Shown one piece after another: positions 1-8,269 of a stretch of DNA of 53,298 nt. The notes under the pieces were generated by a model, which saw nothing but the letters and a program-made list of their open reading frames with translations, was not told the DNA's origin and searched no databases. Source of the DNA: an uncultured Pseudomonadota bacterium (GTDB taxonomy: Bacteria > Pseudomonadota > Gammaproteobacteria > Steroidobacterales > Steroidobacteraceae); contig CAISEB010000035.1 in NCBI GenBank assembly GCA_903884235.1, positions 1 through 53,298 of the forward strand, given 5' to 3'. The translations under genes and the position numbers were made by a program. The stretch's first letter is position 1; each line of letters opens with the position of its first letter.

Positions 1-63
1 CGCCAGTCGCATCAGCTCCTGACGTTGCTTTCCATCCAGTTTGATCTCGGTTGCGACTCTCAT
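1..63 (-). mobile_element. IS630-family transposase, N-terminal fragment cut by the window edge
   Basis: Reading the minus strand from the ATG at 63 gives 21 codons beginning MRVATEIKLDGKQRQ and running off the window. This start resembles the N-terminus of IS630-family transposases (MR-A--I-L---ER-EL-RLAR), just ahead of their winged-helix DNA-binding domain. Only the first residues are visible, so the DDE catalytic domain and intactness cannot be judged. The 145 bp between this start and the kinase gene at 209 should contain one terminal inverted repeat. I could not define it without the other end of the element. The same region is less GC-rich than the rest of the window. Confidence 0.55.
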
Positions 64-208
64 GGCAGTGCCTCGATGGTGACTGCTCATGAGACAACAG
101 CGCAACTATTAAGTTCTGAGACTTCCGAAGCATAACACTAGGGAATGCGGCGCGTGGGGTGGCGACCGCAGGGTCGCCGCTCGCCGCGTGCCGGAGGACT
201 CGGGCGAT

Positions 209-1567
209 TCAGGCCGGCTTCGAGCCTGCCGCCGCCCGCCGTGGAGCCGAACGCACCTCGGCCAACGCCTGGCGCCCCAAGACCCGGAACTCGTGCGACA
301 GGCGGTCATCCGCCACGATCCGTTCCCAGTAGGCTTCCGCGAGCTTGCTCGCCCTCGGCCATGCCGGGAGAGTCTCCGCGGTGGGGTTCGGCGCTTCGAA
401 TGCACGGTCGACGATCTGGTCGTTCGCCGGAGCAAAGAGCATCGGCAGCATGTCGTACACCGGCGCGAGGTCGAACCGGCCGTCGTAGCGATCGAACAGT
501 CCGAGATTGCCGAAGTGACGGTCCGTGTTCGCGATCAACCGCCCAAATGCCTCCAGCAGCCGGATCCGATCGACGTCCTCCTGGGAGAGGACCCGGTCCG
601 CGGCCAGTCTGATCGCGCAGTTCGGCCAGCGATCCAGCAGTCCGTAGCGAGCGACATCCAGCGCGAGGAGCGAGATGACGCCTCGGCGTCCCGCGGCGCC
701 GACCCGATCGAACCGCTCGACTTCCAGGAAGGACCGGCCGCCGAAGTCGAGGACGGAGGAGCGGCACGCTGGAATCCCGTGCGCCGCGAGATGCTCGTGC
801 GCGATGTGTTCGGCCAACAGCAGGTCGGCCCATCGCTGGCCGACGCGTGTCGCGCGAGGTGGCGAAAACTTCACGATGACCTGGGTCCCGGCCGCGCCGT
901 GGCCGACCAGTGCCGTGAACTTCGGATGCTCGCCATGCGCCGACGATCCCGGCGCGCTGCCGGCCATGGCCGCGTCTGCGAGCGCGGGATACGCCGATGC
1001 GCGGTCCCGAGCCGGAATCGCTTGCCGGGTGCGTATCGAGTCCAGGTGCCGCTCCAGCGCTTCGGCGCCCATGATCAGGTCGCTGACGGTGTCGGTGCCC
1101 CGTCGCGTGAGGTACGCGAGGTAGTGATCGTCGGTCCAGTCCACGGGTCGCGGCGGTAAAGCGAGCTCCGGCCAGGCGCTCGGTACCGTTCGACCGAGGA
1201 ACCCGCCGGGCCGCTGGTCCTGCAGGAAGTAGGGGATGCTGTCAGCGAGGCCACGGAGGCAGGCATTCCCGCTGTCGAAGTAGTAGTGGCGAGGCTCGAG
1301 GGCGTGGAGCCGCCCGAGTTCGGCGATGACGCCGTGTTCGTCGACCCGGAATACGGGCCAGCTGGAGCCGGAGCCGAGGATCGCGCGGCGCAGGCCATAC
1401 CGTGTACTGCGCGCGGCGCCGATCCGGACGACGCGACCTGCCCGCAGCGGCGGCTGCATCGCGCGGGATAGGACAGGCTGGGAAATCCCGAGCGCGCCGG
1501 TCAGCGCTGCCGCGCTGGCGGGGCCAGCGGCCAGCTGCTCGAACAGCGCCGACTCATGCCGTGTCAT
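209..1567 (-). CDS. Solitary HipA-like serine/threonine kinase with N-terminal HTH (YjjJ type)
   Basis: A 452-residue protein with a winged-helix-like N-terminus (about residues 1-65, AALTGALGISQPVLSRA) joined to a HipA-type kinase. HipA hallmarks are HPKFTALV (ATP-binding loop region), VKFSPP, the catalytic loop LIANTDRHFGNLGLF, and DLAPVYDMLPM in the metal-binding position. Architecture and length fit E. coli YjjJ, a one-gene HipA relative in which DNA-binding and kinase parts are fused, rather than a HipB/HipA pair. No antitoxin gene lies beside it. HipA proteins phosphorylate translation components such as glutamyl-tRNA synthetase; the target here is unknown. It sits next to an IS630 fragment and has an AT-rich promoter unlike its surroundings, which suggests acquisition. 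The ATG at 1567 is the only good start. Confidence 0.85.
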   Translation of the reverse strand: MTRHESALFEQLAAGPASAAALTGALGISQPVLSRAMQPPLRAGRVVRIGAARSTRYGLRRAILGSGSSWPVFRVDEHGVIAELGRLHALEPRHYYFDSGNACLRGLADSIPYFLQDQRPGGFLGRTVPSAWPELALPPRPVDWTDDHYLAYLTRRGTDTVSDLIMGAEALERHLDSIRTRQAIPARDRASAYPALADAAMAGSAPGSSAHGEHPKFTALVGHGAAGTQVIVKFSPPRATRVGQRWADLLLAEHIAHEHLAAHGIPACRSSVLDFGGRSFLEVERFDRVGAAGRRGVISLLALDVARYGLLDRWPNCAIRLAADRVLSQEDVDRIRLLEAFGRLIANTDRHFGNLGLFDRYDGRFDLAPVYDMLPMLFAPANDQIVDRAFEAPNPTAETLPAWPRASKLAEAYWERIVADDRLSHEFRVLGRQALAEVRSAPRRAAAGSKPA

Positions 1568-1582
1568 GGATAGATAATAGAA

Positions 1583-1613
1583 TAGATTATAGAATAAATC
1601 TATGTATTATAAA
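1583..1613 (-). promoter_or_regulatory. Promoter and dyad operator of the HipA-like gene
   Basis: Read on the minus strand, a perfect TATAAT -10 lies at 1591-1586, about 19 bp before the ATG. A weak TTTATA -35 lies at 1613-1608, 16 bp away. An inverted repeat with arms TAGATT (1583-1588) and AATCTA (1597-1602) straddles the -10, which is the layout expected for autorepression by the protein's own HTH domain. The stretch 1568-1620 is almost all A/T in a GC-rich window. Its use as an operator is inferred. Confidence 0.5.
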
Positions 1614-1771
1614 TCAATAACTTATATCCATAACGGCGTGATTATTGAATAGATACTCGTCCGCCCTCCCGCTGACTGGGAGGCTCGGCTCCCCCCGCGG
1701 CCCTGACGCAACCGACGGCCTCGCGGCAGCTCGTATGGCGGGGAGGACCGAATCGACGGTCCCGGTCGCAA

Positions 1772-2962
1772 CTAGTCCTTCTTCCCCAGCGCAGCGCCCA
1801 CCCGACGATAGGCCTCGCGGAACGGAATGCCTTCCTCGACGACGAGGCGATTGGCCTGCTCCGCCGCATGGATGGCCGGATCGAGGGCGATGTTCCCGGG
1901 CCGGAACGCGACGCCGGCCAGCGCCGACGGCAGGATGTCGAGCGTCTGCAGCGCGAGGTCGATGCCGCGGAACAGGGGCGCCTTCAGCAACTGCAGGTCG
2001 CGCTGGTAGCCGCTCGGCAGCTTCGCGATGAGGCCGAGTGCCTCGGCGAGGCAGGCCTGCGCGGACATCGTGCGCCCGCGGATCAGCTCGAACACGTCCG
2101 GGTTGCGCTTCTGCGGCATGATCGAGGAACCCGTCGTGAACGCGTCCGGCAGCGACACGAATGCGAACTCCTGCGTATAGAACAGCAGCAGGTCCGAGGC
2201 GAGCCGCCCGAGGTCGGTCATCAGCAGCGCGATCTCGAACAGCACCTGCGCCTCGGCCTTGCCGCGCGACAGCTGCACGGCCGTCACCGGTTCGTGGTTG
2301 ACCGGGAAGTGCAGTGCCGCGCGAGTCACGTCGCGATCGAGCGGCAGGCCCGGGGTACCGTAGCCGGCCGCCGAGCCGAGCGGGTTGCGGCCGATCCGCC
2401 GGTGCGCGAGGCGCAGCCCCTCGGCGTCGTCGTGCACCTCGGCGGCGAAGCCGCCGGCCCACAGCGCCACGCTCGAGGGCATCGCCTGCTGCATGTGCGT
2501 GTATCCGGGTAGCGCGACGTCGCCGTGACGGGCCGCGAGCTCGTGCAGTGCGTCGGCGACGCCCTGCGCGCCCGCGCGCAGCTCCTCGACGGCGTCGCGC
2601 AAGTAGAGGCGAAGTGCGGTCAGCACCTGGTCGTTGCGCGACCGACCGAGGTGGATGCGGCCACCCGCCTCGCCCACCTTCGCCGTCAGCAGCGACTCGA
2701 TCGCGGTCTGGCCGTCTTCCTGCTCGAGCGTAACCCGCCACTCGCCACGCGCGTGCGACGCGGCGATCTCGCGCAGCGCCGCCGTCAGCGCCTCGAGATC
2801 CTCCGTCGCGAGCAGTCCCGCGGCGTGCAGGCCGGCGGCGTGCGCGATCGAGCCCTCGACATCGTAGGCGACCAGGCGATCGTCGAGCGCGTGGTCCTCG
2901 CCCGCGGTGTAGCGCAGGACCTTCGCGTCGAGCGGGGCGCCCTTGTCCCAGAGCCGTGTCAC
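1772..2962 (-). CDS. argH: Argininosuccinate lyase (short C-terminus)
   Basis: Last step of arginine synthesis: argininosuccinate to arginine plus fumarate. The 396-residue product shows the fumarase/ASL superfamily motifs: GRSRNDQV, LPGYTHMQ (catalytic His region) and the signature loop GSSIMPQKRNPD with the catalytic serine. The GTG start at 2962 overlaps the argB stop as GTGA, so translation is probably coupled. The protein ends shortly after PFREAYRRVGAALG. The E. coli enzyme (457 residues) continues about 50 residues further, so the small C-terminal region is missing or replaced. No frameshifted continuation is seen downstream. It is the last gene of the arginine operon. Confidence 0.93.
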   Translation of the reverse strand: MTRLWDKGAPLDAKVLRYTAGEDHALDDRLVAYDVEGSIAHAAGLHAAGLLATEDLEALTAALREIAASHARGEWRVTLEQEDGQTAIESLLTAKVGEAGGRIHLGRSRNDQVLTALRLYLRDAVEELRAGAQGVADALHELAARHGDVALPGYTHMQQAMPSSVALWAGGFAAEVHDDAEGLRLAHRRIGRNPLGSAAGYGTPGLPLDRDVTRAALHFPVNHEPVTAVQLSRGKAEAQVLFEIALLMTDLGRLASDLLLFYTQEFAFVSLPDAFTTGSSIMPQKRNPDVFELIRGRTMSAQACLAEALGLIAKLPSGYQRDLQLLKAPLFRGIDLALQTLDILPSALAGVAFRPGNIALDPAIHAAEQANRLVVEEGIPFREAYRRVGAALGKKD

Positions 2963-3894
2963 GGCACGGACCCGGGCTGCTGTTCCGCCGGCGACAGCGC
3001 CTTGACGTCGGCGACGATCAGCGTGCCGAGCCCCTCGTTGGTGAACACCTCGGCGAGCAGTGCGTCGGTCGACTTGAACGAGATCACGTGGACGCGGCGC
3101 ACGCCGCCGCGGATGGCGGCCTCGATCGCGTTCGCCTTCGGCATCATGCCGTCGGAGAAGCTGCCGCCCGCCTCGAGGCGCTTGAGTCCGGCGAGATCCG
3201 TGTAGGAGACGAGCGTCGAGGGGTCGGTGATGTCCTCGAAGATGCCCGTCGCGCCCGTGCACAGCAGCAGCTTCTCGGCGCCGAGCGCGGCACCGATGTT
3301 CGCGGCCACCGTGTCGGCGTTGATGTTGAGGAGGTTGCCCTTGTCATCGCACGACAGCGGGCTCACGACGGGCATGTAGCCGGCATCGAGCAGCTTCTCC
3401 AGGACGTCCGGATTGATCGCGTCGATGTCGCCGACCTGGCCGTAGTCGATGACCTTGCCGTCGGCAAGCTTGACCGGCGCGCGCTTGTGCGCCGCCACGA
3501 GCCCGCCGTCGACCCCGGAGATGCCGACCGCCTGGATGCCGAGGTCGCGGCAGATCCCAAGCAGGCGGGTGTTGAGCAGGCCGTTGAGCACCATCACCGT
3601 CACCTCGACGGTCTTCTCGTCGGTGACACGGCGGCCGTCGACCATCTTCGGCTCGAGCCCGAGCGAGCGCTGCATGTCGTCGAGCTGCGGGCCACCGCCG
3701 TGCACGAGCACGACGCGGATGCCGGTCTGGTGCAGGATCGCGACCTGCTCCATCAGCGAGCGGGTGGCGGCTTCGCTGGCAAAGATCGCGCCGCCGACCT
3801 TCACGACGAACACCTTGCCCTTGTACATGCGGATGTACGGGGCGGCATTGCGCATGGCACGGATCGCGACGGCTTGTTCGGGGCGGTAGCTCAT
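2959..3894 (-). CDS. argB: N-acetylglutamate kinase (possibly N-acylglutamate kinase)
   Basis: Amino-acid kinase family protein of 311 residues that phosphorylates the gamma-carboxyl of N-acylglutamate. Visible motifs are VVKVGGAIF (phosphate-binding), VLVHGGGPQLD (acyl-glutamate and ATP loop), NINADTVAANIGAALGAEKLLLCTGATG and the C-terminal SDGMMPKANAI. About 25 residues precede the first strand, comparable to the N-terminal helix that mediates arginine feedback in hexameric kinases, so feedback control is possible. In Xanthomonas this kinase is fused to an N-acetylglutamate synthase. Here it is a single-domain protein with no GNAT extension. It lies 47 bp after argF' and overlaps argH by 4 bp. 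Confidence 0.92.
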   Translation of the reverse strand: MSYRPEQAVAIRAMRNAAPYIRMYKGKVFVVKVGGAIFASEAATRSLMEQVAILHQTGIRVVLVHGGGPQLDDMQRSLGLEPKMVDGRRVTDEKTVEVTVMVLNGLLNTRLLGICRDLGIQAVGISGVDGGLVAAHKRAPVKLADGKVIDYGQVGDIDAINPDVLEKLLDAGYMPVVSPLSCDDKGNLLNINADTVAANIGAALGAEKLLLCTGATGIFEDITDPSTLVSYTDLAGLKRLEAGGSFSDGMMPKANAIEAAIRGGVRRVHVISFKSTDALLAEVFTNEGLGTLIVADVKALSPAEQQPGSVP

Positions 3895-3941
3895 GGAGGC
3901 CTCTGAGGTGGCGGTCTCGGTTCGAAGTTCGGTGAGTGGCG

Positions 3942-4943
3942 TCAGGCCAGCAGGCGGTGCAGCACCGCCATCTGGACCACGAGCCGGTTGTGCGCCTCGT
4001 GCAGCACGACGCTGCGAGGTCCGTCGAGCACCTCCTCGGCGACCGCGACGTTGCGGCGGACCGGGAGGCAGTGCATCAGGTGGCAACTGGCGGCGGCGTC
4101 CTCGAAGGTGCGTCCGGTGACCTGCCAATGGCCGAGGTCGGCACGCAGGCGCGCGTCGCCGTCCGCATCGCCATAGTGGGTCGTCGAGCCCCACTCCTTG
4201 GCGTACAGGACCTGGGCGCCGGCGAGCGCCGTCGCGCGATCGTCGGTCTCGGTGACCGAGCCGCCGGAGAGCGCGGCCGCCGCGCGTGCCTTGTCCATCA
4301 CGGCCGCGGGCAGCGCGTAGCCCTCGGGGCGCGCGACGACGACATCGTGCCCGCGCAGCGCGGCCATGTGCAGCGCCGCGGCCGGCACCGCGAGCGGCAG
4401 GGCACGGGGGTGCGGTACCCACTGCAGCACGAACTTCGAGCGCGGCGCGACCGCGAGGTCGTCCAGCGTCTTCCAGTCCGCGAGCGCCTGGCACGGATGG
4501 TTGATGGCCGATTCCAGGTTGATGAGTGGCTTGTCGATGAGCGTCGCCATCGCCTTGAACCCCGCGTCCGAGACATCCGCGTCGAGGTTCTTGCCCTCCG
4601 CGAATGCGCGGATGCCGAGTGCGTCGCAGTACGAGGCGAGTACCGGCAGGCCCTCGCGGATGTGCTCCGCGGCGCCGCCGTCCATCGCGACGCCGAGTCG
4701 CGTCTCGAGCGCCCACGTGCCCTGGCCCGGCGTGATCACGAACGAGTTGCCGCCGAGGCGCGCCATGCCGGCCTGGAACGAGGCCAGCGTGCGCAGCGAC
4801 GGGTTCAGGAACACGAGGCCGAGGATCCTGCCGGCCAGCGCCTTCGGCTCCGGGTGCTGCTGCAGCCGGTCGGCGAGCGCGAGCAGGTCGAGGACCTCCT
4901 CGCGGCTGAAGTCAGCGAGATCGAGGAAGCGGGCGAGACTCAT
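3942..4943 (-). CDS. argF': N-acylornithine carbamoyltransferase (N-acetyl- or N-succinyl-ornithine type)
   Basis: A 333-residue transcarbamylase of the branch that carbamoylates N-acylornithine instead of ornithine, known from Xanthomonas (AOTCase) and Bacteroides (SOTCase). Carbamoyl-phosphate contacts are SLRT (49-52) and HPCQ (149-152), with HCLP at 291-294 and the family blocks VAMDGGAAEHI and NRLVVQMAVLHRLL. From memory of the Xanthomonas campestris sequence, residue 92 there is Glu and sets acetyl specificity. The gap-free equivalent here is Ala92, and Ala at that site was reported to switch the enzyme to N-succinylornithine. The lysine that becomes carboxylated in Xanthomonas (Lys302) is Ala300 here. 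The start overlaps the argD stop as ATGA. The substrate is therefore likely succinylornithine, but this is not proven. Confidence 0.9.
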   Translation of the reverse strand: MSLARFLDLADFSREEVLDLLALADRLQQHPEPKALAGRILGLVFLNPSLRTLASFQAGMARLGGNSFVITPGQGTWALETRLGVAMDGGAAEHIREGLPVLASYCDALGIRAFAEGKNLDADVSDAGFKAMATLIDKPLINLESAINHPCQALADWKTLDDLAVAPRSKFVLQWVPHPRALPLAVPAAALHMAALRGHDVVVARPEGYALPAAVMDKARAAAALSGGSVTETDDRATALAGAQVLYAKEWGSTTHYGDADGDARLRADLGHWQVTGRTFEDAAASCHLMHCLPVRRNVAVAEEVLDGPRSVVLHEAHNRLVVQMAVLHRLLA

Positions 4944-6103
4944 GCGGGCAGGTCCTTGAGGGCGGCCGCGAGCGCATCGACATGCGCGGCCTCGAGGGTG
5001 AACGGCGGCAGCAGGCGCACGATGTTCGGGTCGGCCGCGGTGCCGGCGAAGATGCCGCGCGCCATCAGCTCCTGCTGCACCTGCTTGGCCGGACGCGTCG
5101 TGCGCAGCCCGAGCAGGAGTCCCGCGCCCTGCACGCCGGTCACGGGACCCACGATGCAGCGCTCGCGGATCAGGCTCGACATGCGCTTCACGTTGTCGAG
5201 CAGGCCCTCGGACTCGATGATGTCGATGACCGTCTCGACGATCGCGCAGGCGAGCGGTCCGCCGCCGAACGTCGTGCCCATGTCCTCCGTCTTCAGTCGC
5301 GCCGCGACGTGCTTCGCGAGCAGCATCGCCGACACCGGGAAGCCGGCGCCGAGCGCCTTGGCGGTCGTCAGGATGTCCGGCGTCACGCCGGCGCGGTTCG
5401 CGCCGAACGGCCATCCGGTGCGGCCGACGCCGCACTGCACCTCGTCGAAGATCAGGTAGGCGCCGACTTCGTCGCAGCGGCGACGCAGCGCCTGGAGCAC
5501 CGCGACGGGCACCTCGTAGGCGCCGGCGAGGCCCTGTACCGGCTCGACGATCACGCACGCCGTGTCCTCGTCGATGCCGGCGACCGCGGCGTCGGGGTCG
5601 CTGCGCGACACCCAGCGCACGTCGAAGGGCGCCTGCGGGAACCCGTACCACTTCTCGCGCGCGCCCCACGTCACCGCGCCCGAGGCCGCGGTGCGGCCGT
5701 GCCAGCCCTGCTCGAGTGCCACGGCGGTACGGCGACCGGTGGCGCGGAATGCGAGGCGCAGTGCGTTCTCGTTTGCCTCGGCGCCGGAGTTCACGAAGAA
5801 GACGTCGTCGAGGCCCAGGCCGGCGAACCGCACCAGCCGCTCGGCGGCACGCTCGCGCACCGCCATGGGGATGGCGTTGGTCTGGAACAGCACCTCGCGT
5901 GCCTGGCGCTCCAGCGCCGCGACCCAGCGCGGGTGGCCGTAGCCGAGCGCGGCGACCGCATGGCCGCCGTAGTAGTCGAGGATCCGGCGGCCGTCGCGGG
6001 TCGTCAGCCAGACGCCTTCGGCGTGCACGACCTCGAGCGGGTACTGGGAGAACACGCGCGCGAGGTGGCTGGCGGCTGCGGATGGGGTCGGTGATGCGGC
6101 CAT
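4940..6103 (-). CDS. argD: Acetyl- (or succinyl-) ornithine aminotransferase
   Basis: Class III PLP aminotransferase of 387 residues converting N-acylglutamate semialdehyde to N-acylornithine. Motifs: VNSGAEANENALRLA (phosphate loop), IVEPVQG, YLIFDEVQCGVGRTG, and the PLP-binding lysine in TPDILTTAKALGAGFP (Lys249). The ATG at 6103 is preferred because AGGAAC lies about 8 bp upstream. A longer reading adds residues with no family similarity. It begins 22 bp after argC and overlaps argF' by four bases. Enzymes of this family accept both acetylated and succinylated substrates, so the sequence does not decide the acyl group. Confidence 0.92.
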   Translation of the reverse strand: MAASPTPSAAASHLARVFSQYPLEVVHAEGVWLTTRDGRRILDYYGGHAVAALGYGHPRWVAALERQAREVLFQTNAIPMAVRERAAERLVRFAGLGLDDVFFVNSGAEANENALRLAFRATGRRTAVALEQGWHGRTAASGAVTWGAREKWYGFPQAPFDVRWVSRSDPDAAVAGIDEDTACVIVEPVQGLAGAYEVPVAVLQALRRRCDEVGAYLIFDEVQCGVGRTGWPFGANRAGVTPDILTTAKALGAGFPVSAMLLAKHVAARLKTEDMGTTFGGGPLACAIVETVIDIIESEGLLDNVKRMSSLIRERCIVGPVTGVQGAGLLLGLRTTRPAKQVQQELMARGIFAGTAADPNIVRLLPPFTLEAAHVDALAAALKDLPA

Positions 6104-6125
6104 CGGGACGTTCCTGGAGAGACGC

Positions 6126-7193
6126 TCAGGTCCAGCCCGGCGCCGGTGCGGCCAGGCCCGTCGCCGGATCCCAGCCATGGATGCGGTTCAGCCACTGCAC
6201 GGCGCCGCCGGCGGCGCCCTTGGTGAGGTTGTCGAGCACGCTCATCACGGCCAGGGTCTTGCCGTTGGTGGTCGCCGAGAGCTCCGCGTAGTTGCTGCTG
6301 ACGACGTCCTTCATGCGCGGGGCATCGGCCTTCACGCGCACGAACGGATGGCCCGAGTAGAACCCGGCGAGTGCCTCGCGCACGTCCGCGCCCGACATCG
6401 GCCTGACGAGCCGCGCCTGCGTGGTGGCGTGGATGCCGCGCGCGAACGGACCCGAGTGCGGCACGAAGTTGAGCTCCGGCCGCAGTCCGGTGAGCCGCTC
6501 GACGATCGACACGACTTCCGGGGCATGCCTGTGGCCGAGCGCACCGTACGAGTACAGATCGCTATGGCGGCGCGGGTGGTGCGTGCCCTCGACGGGATTG
6601 CGGCCGGAGCCGGTGCTGCCCGTGACGGCACTGACATAGAACTCGGGCTCGACGAGGCCGAGCTGCGTCAGCGGCACGAGTGCGAGCAGCATCGCGGTCG
6701 CGAAGCAGCCCGGGTGTGCCACGTGCGGCGTCGTGAGCGTCGCCAGGTGCTCCGGTACAGCGCACGTGAATTCGGCCAGCCGCGCCGGGGCGCCGTGGGC
6801 GTGCCCGTAGACCGCGGCGTACGCGGCCGGATCCGCGAAGCGGTAGTCGGCGGAGATGTCGACGACGCGCGGCCGGGTGCCGGCGCCGGCGGCGGCGTCG
6901 AGCAGGCGGTCGATCAGCGCGGCCGACACGCCGTGCGGCGCGGCGGCGAGGATGGAGCACGCCGGCAGCGTCGTCACGAGCCGCAGGGCCTCCTCGGCGC
7001 CGACGAACGTCGTCTCGGGATAGGCCGGGGCCAGGTGCGGGAACGCCGCCGCGACCCGCTCGCCCGGCTTCGAGTCCGACACGACCGCGACGAGCTCGAG
7101 CCGCGGATGGCCCGCGATGAGCCGCAGCAGCTCGCCGGCGACGTAGCCGGTGCCGCCGAGGACGAGGGTCGGTTCGCGCGCCCTGTCGTTCAT
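6126..7193 (-). CDS. argC: N-acetyl-gamma-glutamyl-phosphate reductase
   Basis: NADPH-dependent reductase of 355 residues that turns N-acylglutamyl phosphate into the semialdehyde. It has an N-terminal Rossmann motif GGTGYVAGE (residues 13-21), the catalytic cysteine in HPGCFATAM (Cys163), SADYRF, and the family block TGSTGSGRNPVEGTHHPRRHSD. The start ATG overlaps the stop of the upstream P-loop gene as ATGA. Length and motifs are those of the normal long-form enzyme, and nothing suggests it is broken. The acyl group it handles in vivo depends on the rest of the operon. Confidence 0.94.
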   Translation of the reverse strand: MNDRAREPTLVLGGTGYVAGELLRLIAGHPRLELVAVVSDSKPGERVAAAFPHLAPAYPETTFVGAEEALRLVTTLPACSILAAAPHGVSAALIDRLLDAAAGAGTRPRVVDISADYRFADPAAYAAVYGHAHGAPARLAEFTCAVPEHLATLTTPHVAHPGCFATAMLLALVPLTQLGLVEPEFYVSAVTGSTGSGRNPVEGTHHPRRHSDLYSYGALGHRHAPEVVSIVERLTGLRPELNFVPHSGPFARGIHATTQARLVRPMSGADVREALAGFYSGHPFVRVKADAPRMKDVVSSNYAELSATTNGKTLAVMSVLDNLTKGAAGGAVQWLNRIHGWDPATGLAAPAPGWT

Positions 7194-8269
7194 TCGGTGG
7201 TCGGCTTGATCGGGAACTTGTCGGCGAGACCGGCGGCCGCGATCACGAGGTCGCCGAGCTCGAGTCCGTTCGTGATCGCGTTGCAGGCCTTGACGTTCAT
7301 CTGCTGCACGATGATGTCGACGCCGACCTGGTTGTCGGTCGCCGGGCCCGTGACCACGGTCGGCTCGACAAGGAACCGCTCGCGCAGCAGCTTCACGCCG
7401 CCCCACGCCGCCACCGGGTCGTTGGCCGACAGGATCACCCCCGTGAGCGCGCTCCTGATGTCGGCCGCCGCGAGGATTGCCTCGACGCCATAGGTCCCAA
7501 GCAGGCCGTCGCCGAGCTCGAACACGATGATGTCCGGCTGGCCCTGCGCCATTTCGGTGAGCATCGCCCGCGTCAGGGCGGGGCCGACCTTCGCGGTCGT
7601 GGTGCCGACGCCGAAGTCGGTGAAGATCATGGTCTTGCGCGCACCGGCATCCTCCATCGCGAGGATGTCACGGCGCAGCGACACGCCGGTCGCCTTGAAG
7701 GCGTGCACGGCGAGGCCGCGGTGGCGCATGCGCGCGATGATCGAGCAGGCGGCCGCGGTCTTGCCGGCTTCCATGCAAGTCCCGGCCAGCGCGATGACCG
7801 GCACGCCCTGGGTGTCGAGGGACGCGGCCAGGTCGAGGGGCCGGTAGCCGATGCGCGCCGGCACGCCGATGCGCTCGCCGAGGTACGGGAACTGCAGCAC
7901 GACGCCGAGCACGCGGCAGTCGAACGGGCGTCCCCGGTCCGGGTTCATCGAGTCGCACACGCCGAGCACGCCACCGATGTTGAGCATCTGGATGACGTCG
8001 CCGGGTTTCACGGCCTCGGGCACGTGCCCCGAGTAGCCGAACAGCGCCTTGCGATGGCCGAGGGCGCCAACGACGATGTCGCCCTTGACGACTTTCGCCA
8101 TGCGGCCGCTGGTGAGCTCGAGCGTGTTGTAGGTGTTCTTGTTGGTCAGCACCTCGACGACGATGACGACGCCCTCCTCGCAGGGGATGTCCTCGGAGAT
8201 GCGCAACTCGTGGCCGAGTCCGCAGGCCTGCGTGATCGAGCCGATCTTGTCGACGACGACTGACTTCAC
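7190..8269 (-). CDS. P-loop protein related to DUF1611/DgcN, inside the arg operon; candidate N-acylglutamate synthase
   Basis: A 359-residue protein that is not a classical arginine enzyme. Residues 1-145 are a beta-rich domain with no family I recognise. The C-terminal half carries a P-loop GTCMEAGKT (163-171), then FKATG (191-195), a DFG at 218-220, and ELGDGLL (251-257). The same order GT-M--GK, F-ATG, DF--G, E-G--LL occurs in the C-terminal domain of DUF1611 proteins. One member, DgcN, is known to acetylate D-glutamate with acetyl-CoA. The gene is embedded between argG and argC with 4-bp overlaps on both sides (GTGA and ATGA), and the operon has no argA or argJ. I infer it makes the N-acyl-glutamate that starts the pathway. 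A regulatory or chaperone role remains possible. Start is GTG at 8269. Confidence 0.6.
   Translation of the reverse strand: MKSVVVDKIGSITQACGLGHELRISEDIPCEEGVVIVVEVLTNKNTYNTLELTSGRMAKVVKGDIVVGALGHRKALFGYSGHVPEAVKPGDVIQMLNIGGVLGVCDSMNPDRGRPFDCRVLGVVLQFPYLGERIGVPARIGYRPLDLAASLDTQGVPVIALAGTCMEAGKTAAACSIIARMRHRGLAVHAFKATGVSLRRDILAMEDAGARKTMIFTDFGVGTTTAKVGPALTRAMLTEMAQGQPDIIVFELGDGLLGTYGVEAILAAADIRSALTGVILSANDPVAAWGGVKLLRERFLVEPTVVTGPATDNQVGVDIIVQQMNVKACNAITNGLELGDLVIAAAGLADKFPIKPTTE

Noticed and set aside
1660-1690. CCTCCC/GGGAGG hairpin as an argH terminator
   Set aside because: Only a 6-bp stem, about 90 bp after the stop and with no T run on the argH strand; too weak to call.
4491-4510. A second sigma-54-like TGGCACG on the plus strand inside argF'
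   Set aside because: The -12 position lacks the required GC at the right spacing, and it lies inside a coding region.
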